Shown piece after piece: positions 23,747 through 35,369 of a DNA stretch of 64,000 nucleotides (the first letter of the stretch is position 1; every line of letters begins with the position of its first letter). The notes below the pieces were generated by a model, which saw only the letters and a program-made list of their open reading frames with translations, made no database searches and was not told the origin of the DNA. Source of the stretch: Chiua virens (lineage: Eukaryota > Basidiomycota > Agaricomycetes > Boletales > Boletaceae); NCBI GenBank assembly GCA_019787685.1, contig JAHNUO010000038.1:124001-188000 (forward strand). Reading direction: 5' to 3'. A program made the translations under genes and the position numbers.

Positions 23747-26370
23747 TCATGTAGTGTAAACTCCATCGTCCTGAACAATGCTCTCCTCTATGGCTTTGAT
23801 ATCTAGGACTTGTCTCAAGCGCTATCTTAATGCACCAAGAAAAATAAACATACGGAGCGCAAGATGCAATGTGTAGAAACGGGAACGGGCGAAGTTGCCT
23901 ATGAACAGGTTTCCTCAGCAAGGTGATCCATGATACGTATGGAGAGGTGCTTACCCATTGCGACCCACAGCCTCGGATGCCCAGTCCTTCTCCATACTCC
24001 GTGCACTTCCCCTTCTGAATCTAAACCCCATATTTTCCCCACCTTGGTTGCAACATCGAGTCCACAGACTTCCGCTATAGAGGAACTTATGTCTCCATAA
24101 CTTAAATCGTCGACCATTATTGTTTGTAGAGCGAAGGTAAGAATATAATCCTAATACTACCGACAAGAAGGACATAGCTCACCCTGTCGCAAATATGACA
24201 ACATCGCCTTCAAGCACGGTTTCATCGTCAAGTTCGATGCCCTCCTCCGTGAATCTACAGGATAGGACTGTTCTTCACCTTGATAGAACCGTTAATAATC
24301 TCCTTGCAGGTACCAGTGTCTGTTTGATCATGAAGGTTGTCCAATCAAGGAGCAAGAAGAGACGCGGGTACTGACCAATGTACGGTCCCCTACCCTTGTC
24401 GTAGAGTAGTTGCTGCCAACCTGCTCCGTCCGGACCGAGCGAAGTCTGAAACCCAACTCGTGCCAAGCTGCCAAGGATCTCCCTATTCTCAAGGTCAGCC
24501 ATATGGTGACAGAACGAAAAAGTCGTCACACTTGTCTCTTCCGTTCGCCGTATGTGTCGTGGCAGCTTTCCACAAACACTTCTGGGTCGGATAGGGCAAC
24601 GCTGTGTTAAGGATGTCCGCGAAGTCGATCGGAAAGTGTTCATTATACGTCTCTGGAGTTTACGCGAGACAAAAAGGCAGTTGATTGACAAGACAATATC
24701 TGTGACAACTAGGGACCTTTCCTACCTGCAGAAAAACTTTCGAGCGCATCTCTGGATAGGACATAGGTGGATGAACGTTGAATCCTGCGCTAGATAGTAA
24801 GAAAAAGTCGTTGGGGTGAACTAGTGACGCATACATTGTAACATCGCATTCTTCATGACGCAGAACATGTGCTATATCATGCGCTGTGGAAATTTCAACA
24901 TGGGAACAAATCAACCGGGATTGATGCACCAAACCTGAAGTTCCGGAACCAACAATGATCACCTTCTTTCCTTGATATTCCTCGGGAGAAGTAAACTGAG
25001 TAGAATGCAGAACTGCACCCTGGTATAATTCCTGACCATGAAAGTGTTAATCATACCATAAGCTAGGTGAATAATGTCAACCCACCTTTCCCGAGATATC
25101 AGGCATCTTGGGAAGCCCACCACCCCAACCGGTCGCAAAAACAAGATGGTTGACGGTCATCGTTCTTGTGTTCCCATCCCTATCAATCGAAACCTGCCAC
25201 GTTCTTTTCTCCTGGTTGAAACTTGTGCTGATGATCGAGGACGAAAGCCAAACATTAACATCAAGAGCCTTTGCATAGGATTCGAGCCAATCGCCCAGCT
25301 ATTGACGATAAGAAGGAATGTGTGAAAGTGAACCAAAGGTGGTACCTTGTAGGCAGGGCAAAAGACCGGGAATGTCTTTGGATACCTGTTCAAGGTAAAC
25401 CACGTGTAAACATTTGATCGAGCAGGATTGGCACGATGTCCACTCACTCTAAATATGGCATTTGATTGAACCCTGTATTGATCATCTGTGACTTTCGGAT
25501 AGCACATACGTCCAACAGATCAACGTACAAATAGAATTTTGGAGCCATAGGCTTTTGTATTGCTTTCTCCACTAATCAAATTTAATTGGCATGTCTAGCC
25601 GAATAACATCGAAAAACATACATTGTCGCCGATCCGTTGGTTTCTCTCAACGACGAGCGTAGGGACGCCAAGATACGTCAACCTCGCTGCCGTCTGGAGT
25701 CCGCTGTGACCGGCACCTATGACAAGGACTGCGGGATCGCCATCCTCGAAGTTTATCTCGCGTCGGCGACGGCCTTGCCAGTTATCGTGGGCGGTCAGGC
25801 GTGCCCGAAGAGCCCCAATCTAAAGAAAACATCATTTCATCGGAACATGTCTGCGCAATGATTGTGACTCACTTTCTCTGGGTATGCCTTGAGGGCGCGG
25901 AGGCAGGTGAACAAGGACCATGCTTTCCAACCGCCGCCTGACATGGGGATCAGGAATGCGACCGCGGTACCCTTGCCATGGGTTGTTTCAAGATCGAAAC
26001 AGAATCGAATGAACATGAGGTCGGGAAGAGGTTTCACGATCGTTGGTCCACGTATCGCGTCCTCGAGAAGGCGGAATGCTGATAAGCCCGTGACTGCAAG
26101 ACGAGCCTCCAACATGCGTAGGATAGCTGGATGTCCGCGAATAGTCCGGAAATCCCAAGTGAGGGTCAAGATGTCTTTCCAAAAGCCCTGTTCGTGAAAG
26201 AGAGACAACAGTGGCTCAAGCTCGCATTTCGAAACGCTGGCCTTGAATGCGGAAAGCCATTTGTTGGCTTCTCCTAGAGGACACCATGACTGTGTATCGA
26301 CAGAGGATCCATCCACGCTGAGCTGCTGGAGGGTTGGACAGTCAAAGGGAGCTGTGTTTAGGGAGGACAT
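23747..26370 (-). CDS. NTF2-like domain + FAD-dependent monooxygenase (copy 2)
   Basis: Intact-looking tandem paralogue of the previous monooxygenase. The start at 26370 gives 'MSSLNTAPFDCPTLQ'; the NTF2-like part carries 'WKDILTLTWDFRTIRG' as in copy 1. The FAD motif GAGHSGL is near 25720. 'HLVFATGWGGGLPKMPDI' is in frame near 25130, where copy 1 is broken. The second Rossmann motif 'VIIVGSGTSG' is near 24950. The C-terminal region has 'LGPDGAGWQQLLYDKG' and 'VVIFATG', and ends 'DDGVYTT' with TGA at 23747-23749. These proteins oxidise small organic substrates using NADPH and O2 in general; the role of the N-terminal NTF2-like fold is unknown. The two copies share intron positions, so the duplication kept introns and was not RNA-mediated. 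Confidence 0.85.
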
Positions 26371-26683
26371 CCGAGTCTGTCAAAGATCATGCGAAGGTGA
26401 TCGAGCATGAACTCGATCAATTCGGGGAAGTAACTTGAAAGCCGCGTTGGTTTGTAAGTATAGCATTTCTAAAGCCACCGTTGTCCCGCATGTTGGGAAC
26501 GCATTGTTGTAATGGTTCTTGACCAAGGTCACACCAAATTAGGTGTCAACTCCGCCCAAGCTTTCACTTCAGCACCTAGCCTTAGAGATTGTGACTACGC
26601 CCATCAAATCGCCTTGTCACAGCTGCGAGTCAAGTGAAAGAAGCATGAGGTAGTTATAGTACAATTGTACAGTACGCCAGGTA
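26371..26683. other. Short intergenic tract
   Basis: A 313 bp stretch upstream of monooxygenase copy 2 and downstream of the GH5 gene. It should hold the copy 2 promoter. No other feature seen. Confidence 0.5.
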
Positions 26684-29459
26684 TCACGGGTAAAATCTAA
26701 ACTTGATGAACAAGAATATCCCAATGAACACCACCAAACCTGAAATGATCATTTCACCAAAGTCTCCCCAAAAGGTATTCACGCTGAAATGACCACGCAG
26801 AGGTGGTTGCACCGAAACCCTGATCTTGCGCGTCTTCTCGATTGATTCGTCACCAACGACCACGAAGAGCGTCTGCCGAGCGCGATCGTAAACATAATTG
26901 TCCTGTGGAGCGAGGCCCTCGACCACGAGCTGACGTCCATAGTAGATCAACGACGGGATATAAATCTCGGTCTCGCGAGATCTGATTTCTTCAGAAAGTC
27001 TCCATTCAAAAATAAACTCGCCGGTATTCATCTCGTATTTGAATCTTGTAGGTATCCCTGCAGTCTTGGCTGGGTATGGACGCACGACGGAGGGTAGTAT
27101 ACGACCTCCATTATCAAGCGTAAAAGATGTTTGATCCAAATCGAGAAGTGAGGCCGGAAGTGCACGTTGACCGCTAAACCACGAAAAGTTCTCGCCGTTC
27201 CAATCGTCACCATGAGTGTCTGTGTTGTTTGGGTTATAGTTCCACAATCTTATGAGGGAGGTAAGGCCGCAAAACGGTCACAGTGGGATACAGTGTACGC
27301 ACGTGAAGCTGGCAAGCGACTGCTCTAGCGCGATCATCATGGCATCCATCATTCGATATTGCCACATCCAGTTTTCTGATGTTAGAGCTTCCTTATTGCT
27401 AATAGCAACGAGTTCAACTAACAAGCACTTGGCTTCAAAGAAAACATACTTCATATCCATGGGTATCCCGCACTCGCTGATGAGAATAGGTATCTCGCCC
27501 AGTACTTTGTGTCCTGCGTCGATGATATTTCGTATTTGCAGAGAGTAGTTGTCTCGAGCGCCTTTCTGACCCCAGTAAAACGCATTCAAGGGAAACATCC
27601 CCTACAGGACATGTGAGAACCGTATTCGTAGATCATTCAATATGGAAACTTCTCACTCGTGACAACCCTTGTACATTGACAGTAAAGTCCCCAAATGCCT
27701 TCGTAAAGAGTGCATTTAGGTCGTACCTGAAGACGGGTGAGGATACATGTATGTTTACTGGTTGGCTCCCTTACCAATGGGGCGCGAACACCATATTGGC
27801 AAGTTGGTTTTCCTTCGTCCATGACGTCGGACAAAACTGTACAAGGAATTCAGATCTTCGAGGTATTTACGACAAATCAGAACCAGGATACCTCGTTGGG
27901 AATCGATTCCACAAAAAGCATCTTCTCCCTTGGAACGACGCCGTGAACACGCTCTGCCCAGCGCTTCAAGAATGGATAGTAGAAGTCGGTGTACCAATCG
28001 GTCTGCCAATGGTCGTAATATATTTCATAGACTCATGATCATTGAAACGAAGACGAACCTTACGACCCGTAATGGGATGTTTTGTAAAGTAATTCTCTCG
28101 CAAGACGACTCCTTCGCTTTTACTCTTGTCCCATCCCCAAACACCGTGCATCTCCCAGACACATTTTCCTTGTGTAGGGCCATCAACTTTCCAAGCAGAC
28201 TGCTTGTCGGAGTTTAACACGTTATGGGAGGTTAGACGAGTGGGCATAGGGAATGACCGGGTCCAGTGAGATATAAGAGTAGGGTATCCGGAACCCAGCA
28301 TAAATGATTGGAATGCAGAAGCTGGAGAGGGTTAGTTACCTGGTGGGACTCAAACACAGTCACTCACGAACGTGAGACAGGTGTAGGTCTGTGTTGTAAT
28401 CAAACTTATGAAGAGACGGAAGATCTATGTATCCTCTATGTGGTTCATTCATGATCTGCCTGTTATCAGTACTCTGATCTCCTCGTAGAACAAGGTAGCA
28501 ACGTTACCTCAAATCCGAGTACTCCTTTCAAGCTGCCCACGGTCTGGGCAACCAGAGCATACATGTCAAGGAAAGCATCCTGGAGGTATTGCTGAACAGA
28601 TTTGATGTCTCCATCCCCTGTCGTGATCTTGAGCTTGGGAGCAAACGTATCACCCGCCCAGAAACATGTCCTAGACGGAATGAGATCCAACAGAGCAGGA
28701 TTGCAAAGATCTCGCTCACGCCATGGTAGCAGCAGCAAGCTTTTGGTATCCACACGGCCAAATACCACGTTCTGCTTCGACATGACCGCCTCCCTTAACG
28801 CCCAAAAGCCATGCGGCCCCTGACTCTTCCAAAGCATGCAAATCGAATCCAATATTCTCGAGAGTCCACGCAGGTGCACCGGAACCACCCGAGTACCTCG
28901 ACCAGACGTCCTGATGAACAACGATAAACGCAGATAGCCCATATTCCGGGAGTAACGACAGCAATTTCTTGACATATGTCAAATACTCCATATCATAGAT
29001 TCCCCTGAGCTTGGTCAGCGAAATCACCAAGTTCTCGACAGAAACTTACGGGCCAGCGTGCTCCACTGCTTCCCAAGTGATAAGAAAACGGACTAGAGTG
29101 ATTGATGTTAAGATTTGACAGAATTGAAAGGGTAGGCCACTTGCTGAAGGATAATCCCCATCTCCTCAAACGGGCAAAATGCTGAGGCGCCTCTTCAAGG
29201 GGAAACGGTCGACCAACAAATGTGACCGAGTGGTGGTTTGCAGGAAACGTGGCGTGATCATGGCCAACCGGGCTATTCGTTGTGCAGTCTTAAGCACGAC
29301 GCAGCTGTGATCGCGACGAGTGGAACAACACATACATTTTACTAGATCCAGACACGTTGACTCCACGAAGACTACAGACGCGTCCATGAGCATCAACAAA
29401 ATGACGACCTTGTCGCTCAATTTTGCCACCGGTACCTGACGTTGACCAGTCATGGGCAT
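26684..29459 (-). CDS. Glycoside hydrolase family 5 (subfamily 12-like steryl-glucoside/glucocerebroside hydrolase)
   Basis: Membrane-linked beta-glucosidase resembling fungal EGCrP2-type enzymes. N-terminal 'HFVDAHGRV' + 'LRGVNVSGSSK' lies near 29350-29400. Middle motifs include 'FIVVHQDVWSRYSGGSGAP' and 'IMNEPHRGYIDLP' near 28450, which holds the acid/base Glu of the NEP motif. Next come 'FAPHWYDLNALF', 'PILISECGIPMDM' near 27480 with the nucleophile Glu, and the signature 'LWNYNPNNTDTHGDDWN' near 27230. The last 23 residues form one hydrophobic helix ending 'FIKFRFYP', so the enzyme should be tail-anchored or C-terminally membrane-bound. The stop is TGA at 26684-26686. The first exon is uncertain: ATG at 29459 is out of frame with the GH5 core by one base, so either an upstream exon or an indel exists. 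Confidence 0.87.
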
Positions 29460-29787
29460 ACGTCGTTTCTGAGCCAGGTGAGTAATTTGGCGCGTAGGAA
29501 GGATGAATCTTTATTTTCGTCAGCGGACAGAACTTTATGAAATGGACGAGATCACCCTTCCAGCGACAGACGTTGATGTGTTAGGGCTTGAATTCCCGTT
29601 TGTCGGGCCGTCAAGCAAAACGAACGACGTTTCTGAATCGGAGCGGCTATTCATGGACGTGTTCAGCACGCAATTGCTGTTTCAGGTTCCGAAAGGGAAG
29701 CGGTTGTTTGGCAAAGGCTTTAGATCCAAACAACCGCATCGATCAAATCCGGGATTATCACATTGACGAATCGTGACAAGCGTCGGC
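29460..29787. promoter_or_regulatory. Divergent region, GH5 and dioxygenase
   Basis: About 330 bp between a minus- and a plus-strand gene. An 87-codon plus-strand ORF at 29503-29766 starts from ATG, but it has no recognisable content and sits where the GH5 first exon or promoter should be. I do not call it a gene. Confidence 0.35.
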
Positions 29788-31261
29788 ATGTTTCGTGTTC
29801 TTTCCTTCCTTCCTGTCGCTCAGCGCGCATCGAACTACTCAGTCTTTCATTTCAGACAATTCTCATCCGATCTCAAATTGACGACACCCGACTGACGATC
29901 CCTGGCAATGTTACCTTTTCACATCAATGGCTTCGGGACTCCTGCCAATGCCCTTCCTGCGTCCATCCATCCACATCCCAAAAACTCCACATATCCTCCG
30001 ACATTCCTGCTGACATCCGACCCACTCCGGATGGTCTGACGACCACCGCAAAGGGTGTTCATATCCGATGGACCGACGGGCACGTATCATTCTACGAAGC
30101 CGCTTTCCTGGAGCGCTATGCCTCTTCATCAACGCGATTGAGATTCCATCGCGATACCGACCAGATCCATTGGGATGCTTCGTCGATCGCCCAAACCCCG
30201 GATCTCTACGTTCCCTATACGGAACTCGTCGAGCCTCGCCGGCTTCTCGACGCTATCAACCAACTCACGCAGTATGGCCTGCTCTTCGTGACAGGCGTAC
30301 CAAACCAACACACTGCCAACGATACCTGCGAACTCCGTGCGTTAGCCAACATCTTTGGCGAGCTCCGCACCACCTTCTACGGCGAACTCTGGGACGTCAA
30401 GAACAGTGCGCAATAGCCGTAACATTGCGTACACGAATCTCGATCTCGGTTTGCACATGGACTTACTGTAGGTGTCCTTTCTTTCGATTGCCCGATTGGC
30501 TGGGACGATCAGACACCTCCCGAACAGGTACTTTCAACACCCGCCGCGATACCAGATCTTGCATTGCCTGCGCAACCGTGTTATGGGCGGCACCTCGATA
30601 TTTGTCGACGCGCTCCACGCGGCGACGCTGCTTCGTGAATCTCATCCGGCAGACTTTGACGTTCTGACGTCGACGCGCGTGCCGTTTCACTATATCAACG
30701 ACGGACACCATCTGCACTATGAGCATCCGACCATCGAGTTAGACGTGCATGGCAAGTCGCTGTCCGAACAATCGGTCAAGCATGTCAACTACTCGCCGCC
30801 GTTTCAAGCGCCGCTCATGAGTTCGACGCCGGCGTCGTTCTATACGGCTCTCGGCAGATTCGCCTACAGTACTAGATGGCACTGCCAATCGCATCCAATA
30901 TACTCTGCGCGAGGGGGATGCTGTTCTGTTCGACAACAGGAGAATCCTTCACGGACGCACCGCTTTCACAGACGGATCCAAGGGCGGAGAAACCCAAGAT
31001 GGGGAAACAAACCGATGGCTGAAAGGATGCTATCTCGAGGCGGACGCTATTCTCGATCGTGGCAGGATATTGAGGATCAAGTTAGACGGGACTGGACTGA
31101 CATATCATACTTGCATTGGATTTAACAAGGCACTTAGATCTAGGCGTACGATAATAAGGAACAAGGGGCAGCGAGAACGGAGTCGTCGACTGCAAACTGA
31201 TCACAATTTACTCTTCTCCGCTTTTTTGATGAAAGCAACACCGTTACCCAGAGCGACCTAA
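29788..31261 (+). CDS. Gamma-butyrobetaine / trimethyllysine dioxygenase-like (2OG-Fe(II) oxygenase)
   Basis: Fe(II)/2-oxoglutarate oxygenase of the TauD/BBOX group that makes carnitine. The N-terminal DUF971-like zinc region shows 'HQWLRDSCQCPSC' near 29930. The catalytic domain has 'YGLLFVTGVPNQ', 'LDLGLHMDLLYFQHPPRY' (the HxD iron ligands lie in HMD, near 30455), 'GGTSIFVDALHAA', and 'VLFDNRRILHGRTAF' with the distal His near 30950. The ATG at 29788 opens a mitochondrial-like leader but needs an unresolved short intron to reach the main frame. Two one-base breaks (near 30406-30410 and 30866-30870) interrupt an otherwise well conserved protein. The 3' end is uncertain: the family-like part stops near 31090, and the open frame runs to 31261, touching the convergent hydratase stop. 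Confidence 0.8.
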
Positions 31262-32622
31262 GGGACAGTCACCATCAAGGGGCAAGCGCAGCATACGAGC
31301 TCAGCACCAACCTTGCCAGACGTGATATTCTTGGTGATGAACGTGATTTCAGTGGTTCCGTTGGGACCTGGACCAACTTCCCATGCTTGTGTCTCCAGCT
31401 CATCGCCGGGCTTGACAGGCGCCGTGAAACGCACGCCAAACATTTTCAATGCACGTGGATTGCCTTTGGCGACCTCCTGAATGAGACCACGAGCGGCAAA
31501 TCCCAAGGAGGACAAGCCATGCAATATGACATCGCCAAAGCCCATCGCCTTGCCCGCAGCAGGGTCTGAATAGCATAGCGGGTGAGTTGAGACTCTGAAA
31601 TTTGTAAATATGAGATGTACCAATGTGAAGAGGATTGTAGTCTCCACTAAGGCGGTAGATCAGAGCTTGCTCTGGAGTGGTCTTGTCTCTGATGACCCAG
31701 TCTGGTTTGCGGTCCTTGGGGATGGGCTTGGCAGCGGGTGCGCCCGCAATGACCTTGGAGAATTTTTCACCGTTTGCTTTGGCGCCTAGATAGAACGAAG
31801 AACTCTAAATAATGTAAAGCCGTTGTAGTGGCGAAACATTCAAACAGGTGCTAAACACCTACAAAGAGCTTTGCATAAGCGGTACCTTGGGGATCCAGAA
31901 GGGTTGACTCTTTCTCGACGATGATTCCAGATTCTAGAATAGGAAGTGAGAACAGGTTGACAACACAAAACCACGCACGGCTCACTGTTTTCGTGAACAG
32001 CACAAATTCTGCTAGAGAGCTTCCATCCTGGGCCACTCGCGGCTGGCAAGTCCCTGAGGACCTCAATGCTCTGGGTACCATGGACCTAACGGGATGTTTC
32101 AGCTACCTTGGTGAACCCGCGCAGGGCCGTTAAACAACATACCACTCTGTCGGGCTTGAGTTTGGGTAGTCCGGGTGCGGTTTCGGAAGCGAGTTTGCTC
32201 GCGAAGAGCGTCACGTCGGTATCATTGCCTGCCCAACACGATACACACGATGCCAGATGTATTCTGAAGTGAGGTGCACATACCCTTCAAATTCAGCACG
32301 ACGGGGAACGTCGGTAGGGGAGCCCAAGCCTTGTCTATGAACTCTGCTTGGTGATGGACTCATCAAGGGGAACCGAGTAAACATACCGAGTTCTACAAGA
32401 CAATCAATGAAGTGACAAGAATGACGAGGGAAATAACTCACCATATACAAGGGAAAGGTCGTCCTTCTTTGCGCCCACGCCGATGGCGTAGGTGAGAATG
32501 TCCTTGCGTGTCCATGAAACCTAACAGTGATTCATTAGAGAGGATATGGAAAGAAAGGAGAGGAACCTTACAGGCTGGTCGGCAGAGCTGTACCCGACGG
32601 CTTTCCCAAGATCGTAGGACAT
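31258..32622 (-). CDS. MaoC-like enoyl-CoA hydratase 2
   Basis: Hotdog-fold hydratase resembling the hydratase 2 domain of peroxisomal multifunctional beta-oxidation enzymes. Exon 1 starts at 32622 with 'MSYDLGKAVGYSSAD'. The next exon begins 'VSWTRKDILTYAIGVGA', typical of the N-terminal half. The last exon has 'DPAAGKAMGFGDVILHGL', the MaoC catalytic motif (Asp and His of the D-x4-H pattern), followed by 'FGVRFTAPVKPGDELETQAW'. It ends 'CPLMVTVP' with TAG at 31258-31260. About six exons give a protein near 300 residues, the size of a stand-alone hydratase 2. No C-terminal SKL-type peroxisomal signal is visible, so location is open. Confidence 0.85.
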
Positions 32623-32917
32623 GGTTTCAGTGGTTGAGGAGATGATGGCAGAACGGGTAGTGGGACGGGCCGAGGTGGGCGTGGGATGATATTACGTGAT
32701 CGACTTGGCATGCTCATTGATTTCGAGGAAAGGAATTTCTTTTACGCACATTTACGAGAGATGGTCTAGACTAGATTCAGTAAGTAAAACTTTTCACCCG
32801 ACGACACCAAGAATCGCATACTTATCGAGATGATCACTCTCACACCTCCCTTTCAAGTGCCATACCTTCTTATACAGCAACTCGCTGCACGGAGGCGGAT
32901 CCTCAGCCTTGTCCCCC
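32623..32917. promoter_or_regulatory. Divergent promoter, hydratase and membrane protein
   Basis: A 295 bp region between two divergent starts. It contains AT-rich stretches near 32730-32760, but no box I would name with confidence. Confidence 0.45.
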
Positions 32918-34179
32918 ATGTCCGACTCTGACCCAAACTTCCAGCCTCCGCAGGTCTTCGTCGAGGGTACCTGGCTCCAGGGCGCAATCGTTACCGCTGT
33001 TCTCTATGGCATCGTCGTCGTTCTCTACATCATGTGCGCCCGTTCCCTCTGGGTCCGAATCCGTTCCGGTGAAGGTGGTCGCAAGAAGCACTTGTTTTTC
33101 CTCGTCTACGTCAACGTTATCTTTGCTCTCAGCACCCTCTACGTCGCCTGCAAACGCACAGATCACCCAGCTCGGTTTCATAAATCACAGGGATTATCCC
33201 GGTGGTCAGTCCTTTGCATTCCTCTCAAGATAAATTGTAACACCTCCTAGGCCCCAGCGCTTACGAAATAAACACGGCATCTACGCCTCTCAACGTCGCG
33301 TTCGTTGTTTCAAATTGGTTCGCAGATGGCCTCATGGTGAGTTCCACACACTCCAATTTATCCGCGCTTGACTGACCCTGTGCAAGATATGGCGCTGTAT
33401 CGTAGTGTATAGAGACAGCAAGTTTCACTTTGCCGTGACAGGCTTCGGATGCCTCATGCTACTCGCATCTGTCGGTAAGTATCCCCGATCTGTTATCGAA
33501 TAGCCCCGCTCTAACTTTTTCGTGCCGTTTATTTAGTCACTGGCTCCCTCTGGGTCATCATTATCTCTTCACCTGCACAAACCGGGAGTAGCTGGATGTC
33601 CTTCAGCTTTCTCTTCCCCTATATCAGCGTTTCCCTTGCCATCAATATCTTCATCTGCATTCTGACCGTCCTCCGCCTACTTTACCACCGGGCATGCATT
33701 GCAAAGGTTCTAGGCCCTGCGTACGGCACACTTTACGCCAGCTTTGCCGCAATGATCATCGAAAGTGCCGCTGTATACTCGATATGCTCCTTGTTATACC
33801 TCGTCCCGTACGCTGTTAATAGCCCACTGGCCAATGCTTTCCTACAGATCCTAGGCGAGGCACAGGTGCTTGCTCCTTCGTTCACTTCTTCTTGCTTCAC
33901 CAACTTATAAATCTGTTGTGAATTTTGCAGGTCATTGCACCCCTTCTCATCATTTATCGTGTCTCCGAGGGCAAAGCCTGGACAAGAGAGATGGCCACGC
34001 GCGGCGTGGCGACCTCTGCTTCCCATGCCATGCGTCGGCTATCGACTCAACCTACCACCACTACCACGAGCTCGCATCCTTCGAAGGTGGTTAACGTCCA
34101 AGTCTCCTTCAAAGGACAAGGTGAACGAGACGCTGCAGTTAGATTCATTGATGAGGAGAACAAGGTTCCCCCCGTATAG
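32918..34179 (+). CDS. Multi-spanning membrane protein of unknown function
   Basis: The ATG at 32918 starts 'MSDSDPNFQPPQVFVEGTW'. Successive hydrophobic helices follow: 'IVTAVLYGIVVVLYIM' (about 33000), 'FLVYVNVIFALSTLYVA' (about 33130), a helix before 'SNWFADGLMIWRCIVVY' (about 33310-33415), 'FGCLMLLASVVTGSLW', 'YISVSLAINIFICILTVL', and two more, giving about seven. The C-terminal tail is hydrophilic and ends 'IDEENKVPPV' with TAG at 34177-34179. The topology recalls a family of seven-helix proteins common in mushrooms, often with a 'WR...VY..R' segment after helix 3. I do not know a function; a receptor role would be a guess. One extra A in the AAA at 33152-33154 breaks the frame in the loop after helix 2. 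Confidence 0.75.
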
Positions 34180-35369
34180 TAAACGTCCATCGCGCGACAT
34201 TGACGGGAATCCGCGCTACGGGAATGTGTCGGGTGTTGACGTACGTCAACCCCCGTGCCCGAGGCACCTAGCCATGGCCCTTTTCGTTCCCACTCTCAGG
34301 ATCTAGTTCTGCTCAGTTTTTCTGTGGAAAAAAGCTCTCATCCCTTCGCTATCTCATGGCACAAGACCTTCAGAATGCAAGATACCAACGTAGTCCTTAT
34401 CGATGTGTCGCTTTTACGGCTACTCTCCGCTCCTTACCAACACGCTCCTTAGATTGCACGTTACCATAGAACGCAAGCATGGATTTTGCTTTTTTGCTAT
34501 CTTGATCAATTCTTCGTGTTTGGATACCTCTTCCCGTTGCTATGTGCATCTGTACCACTTTGTTGCTTGGCATGTTCGGCTAGCTCCACTTGTATACCAC
34601 GATAAACATTATCTGGACCACCTGTCACGGATCGGAACTATGTATATGCACCCATCATCTCCACGATTCGTCGCGACGTTGGTAAACTCGCATATCAAAA
34701 TTCAATGCGTGTGCGTGTGTGTGCCAGACTCAAAGGTTACTCGGTCCGCGGTCGCAGCAGGAACCATGATGGACTCGGAGTCGACGTTCCCATTCGGCTG
34801 TGATTTTCCCCTTTAATTCACACCTCAGCGGGATAAAGTTGAACTTGAAAGTGATAGGCTTGGCGGTAGCGTGATATGATTGGACTGGTATTGTGCAGCG
34901 GACATGAATAATCGAGCAAAGGCACTGATAAACCATCCGAATATGTGGTCATCGATGTGTTCTGGACCCTTGATGGCCGCACTCGCTGTCACCATGAACG
35001 AATAACGCAAAGGCGGGGTCAGACAGGGGGCAAAAGCGGGGGCGCCACAAAACGAGCCTGTTCAGTCTTTATGCTGGAAGTAACTGGAACCGAAAGCGGA
35101 TCAAATCTAAGATCTAATGATCTAACCCCTTGGCATTGAGCGTCCCGCCACAAGTGTGCGGAGATGGAACGGTTTGGATACAGACAGGCATAGTGTACAT
35201 AGAAACGAAAAAATGAATCTCAAAAGGGACCACTCTTTTCTTTGCTTTCTTCTAGTGTGTGAAATTACCCTCCCTCTTTTGCCGTGTAAATTGTATCAGC
35301 GGGTGACCGGTGATCCGTCTGTCTAACTCGACATCGGATGATGCCGGTACACCCACGTACACGCCTGCT
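34180..35369. other. Intergenic tract between convergent genes
   Basis: About 1.2 kb between the membrane protein and the hexokinase 3' ends. It contains only short ORFs on both strands. No RNA gene or repeat was recognised. Confidence 0.45.
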
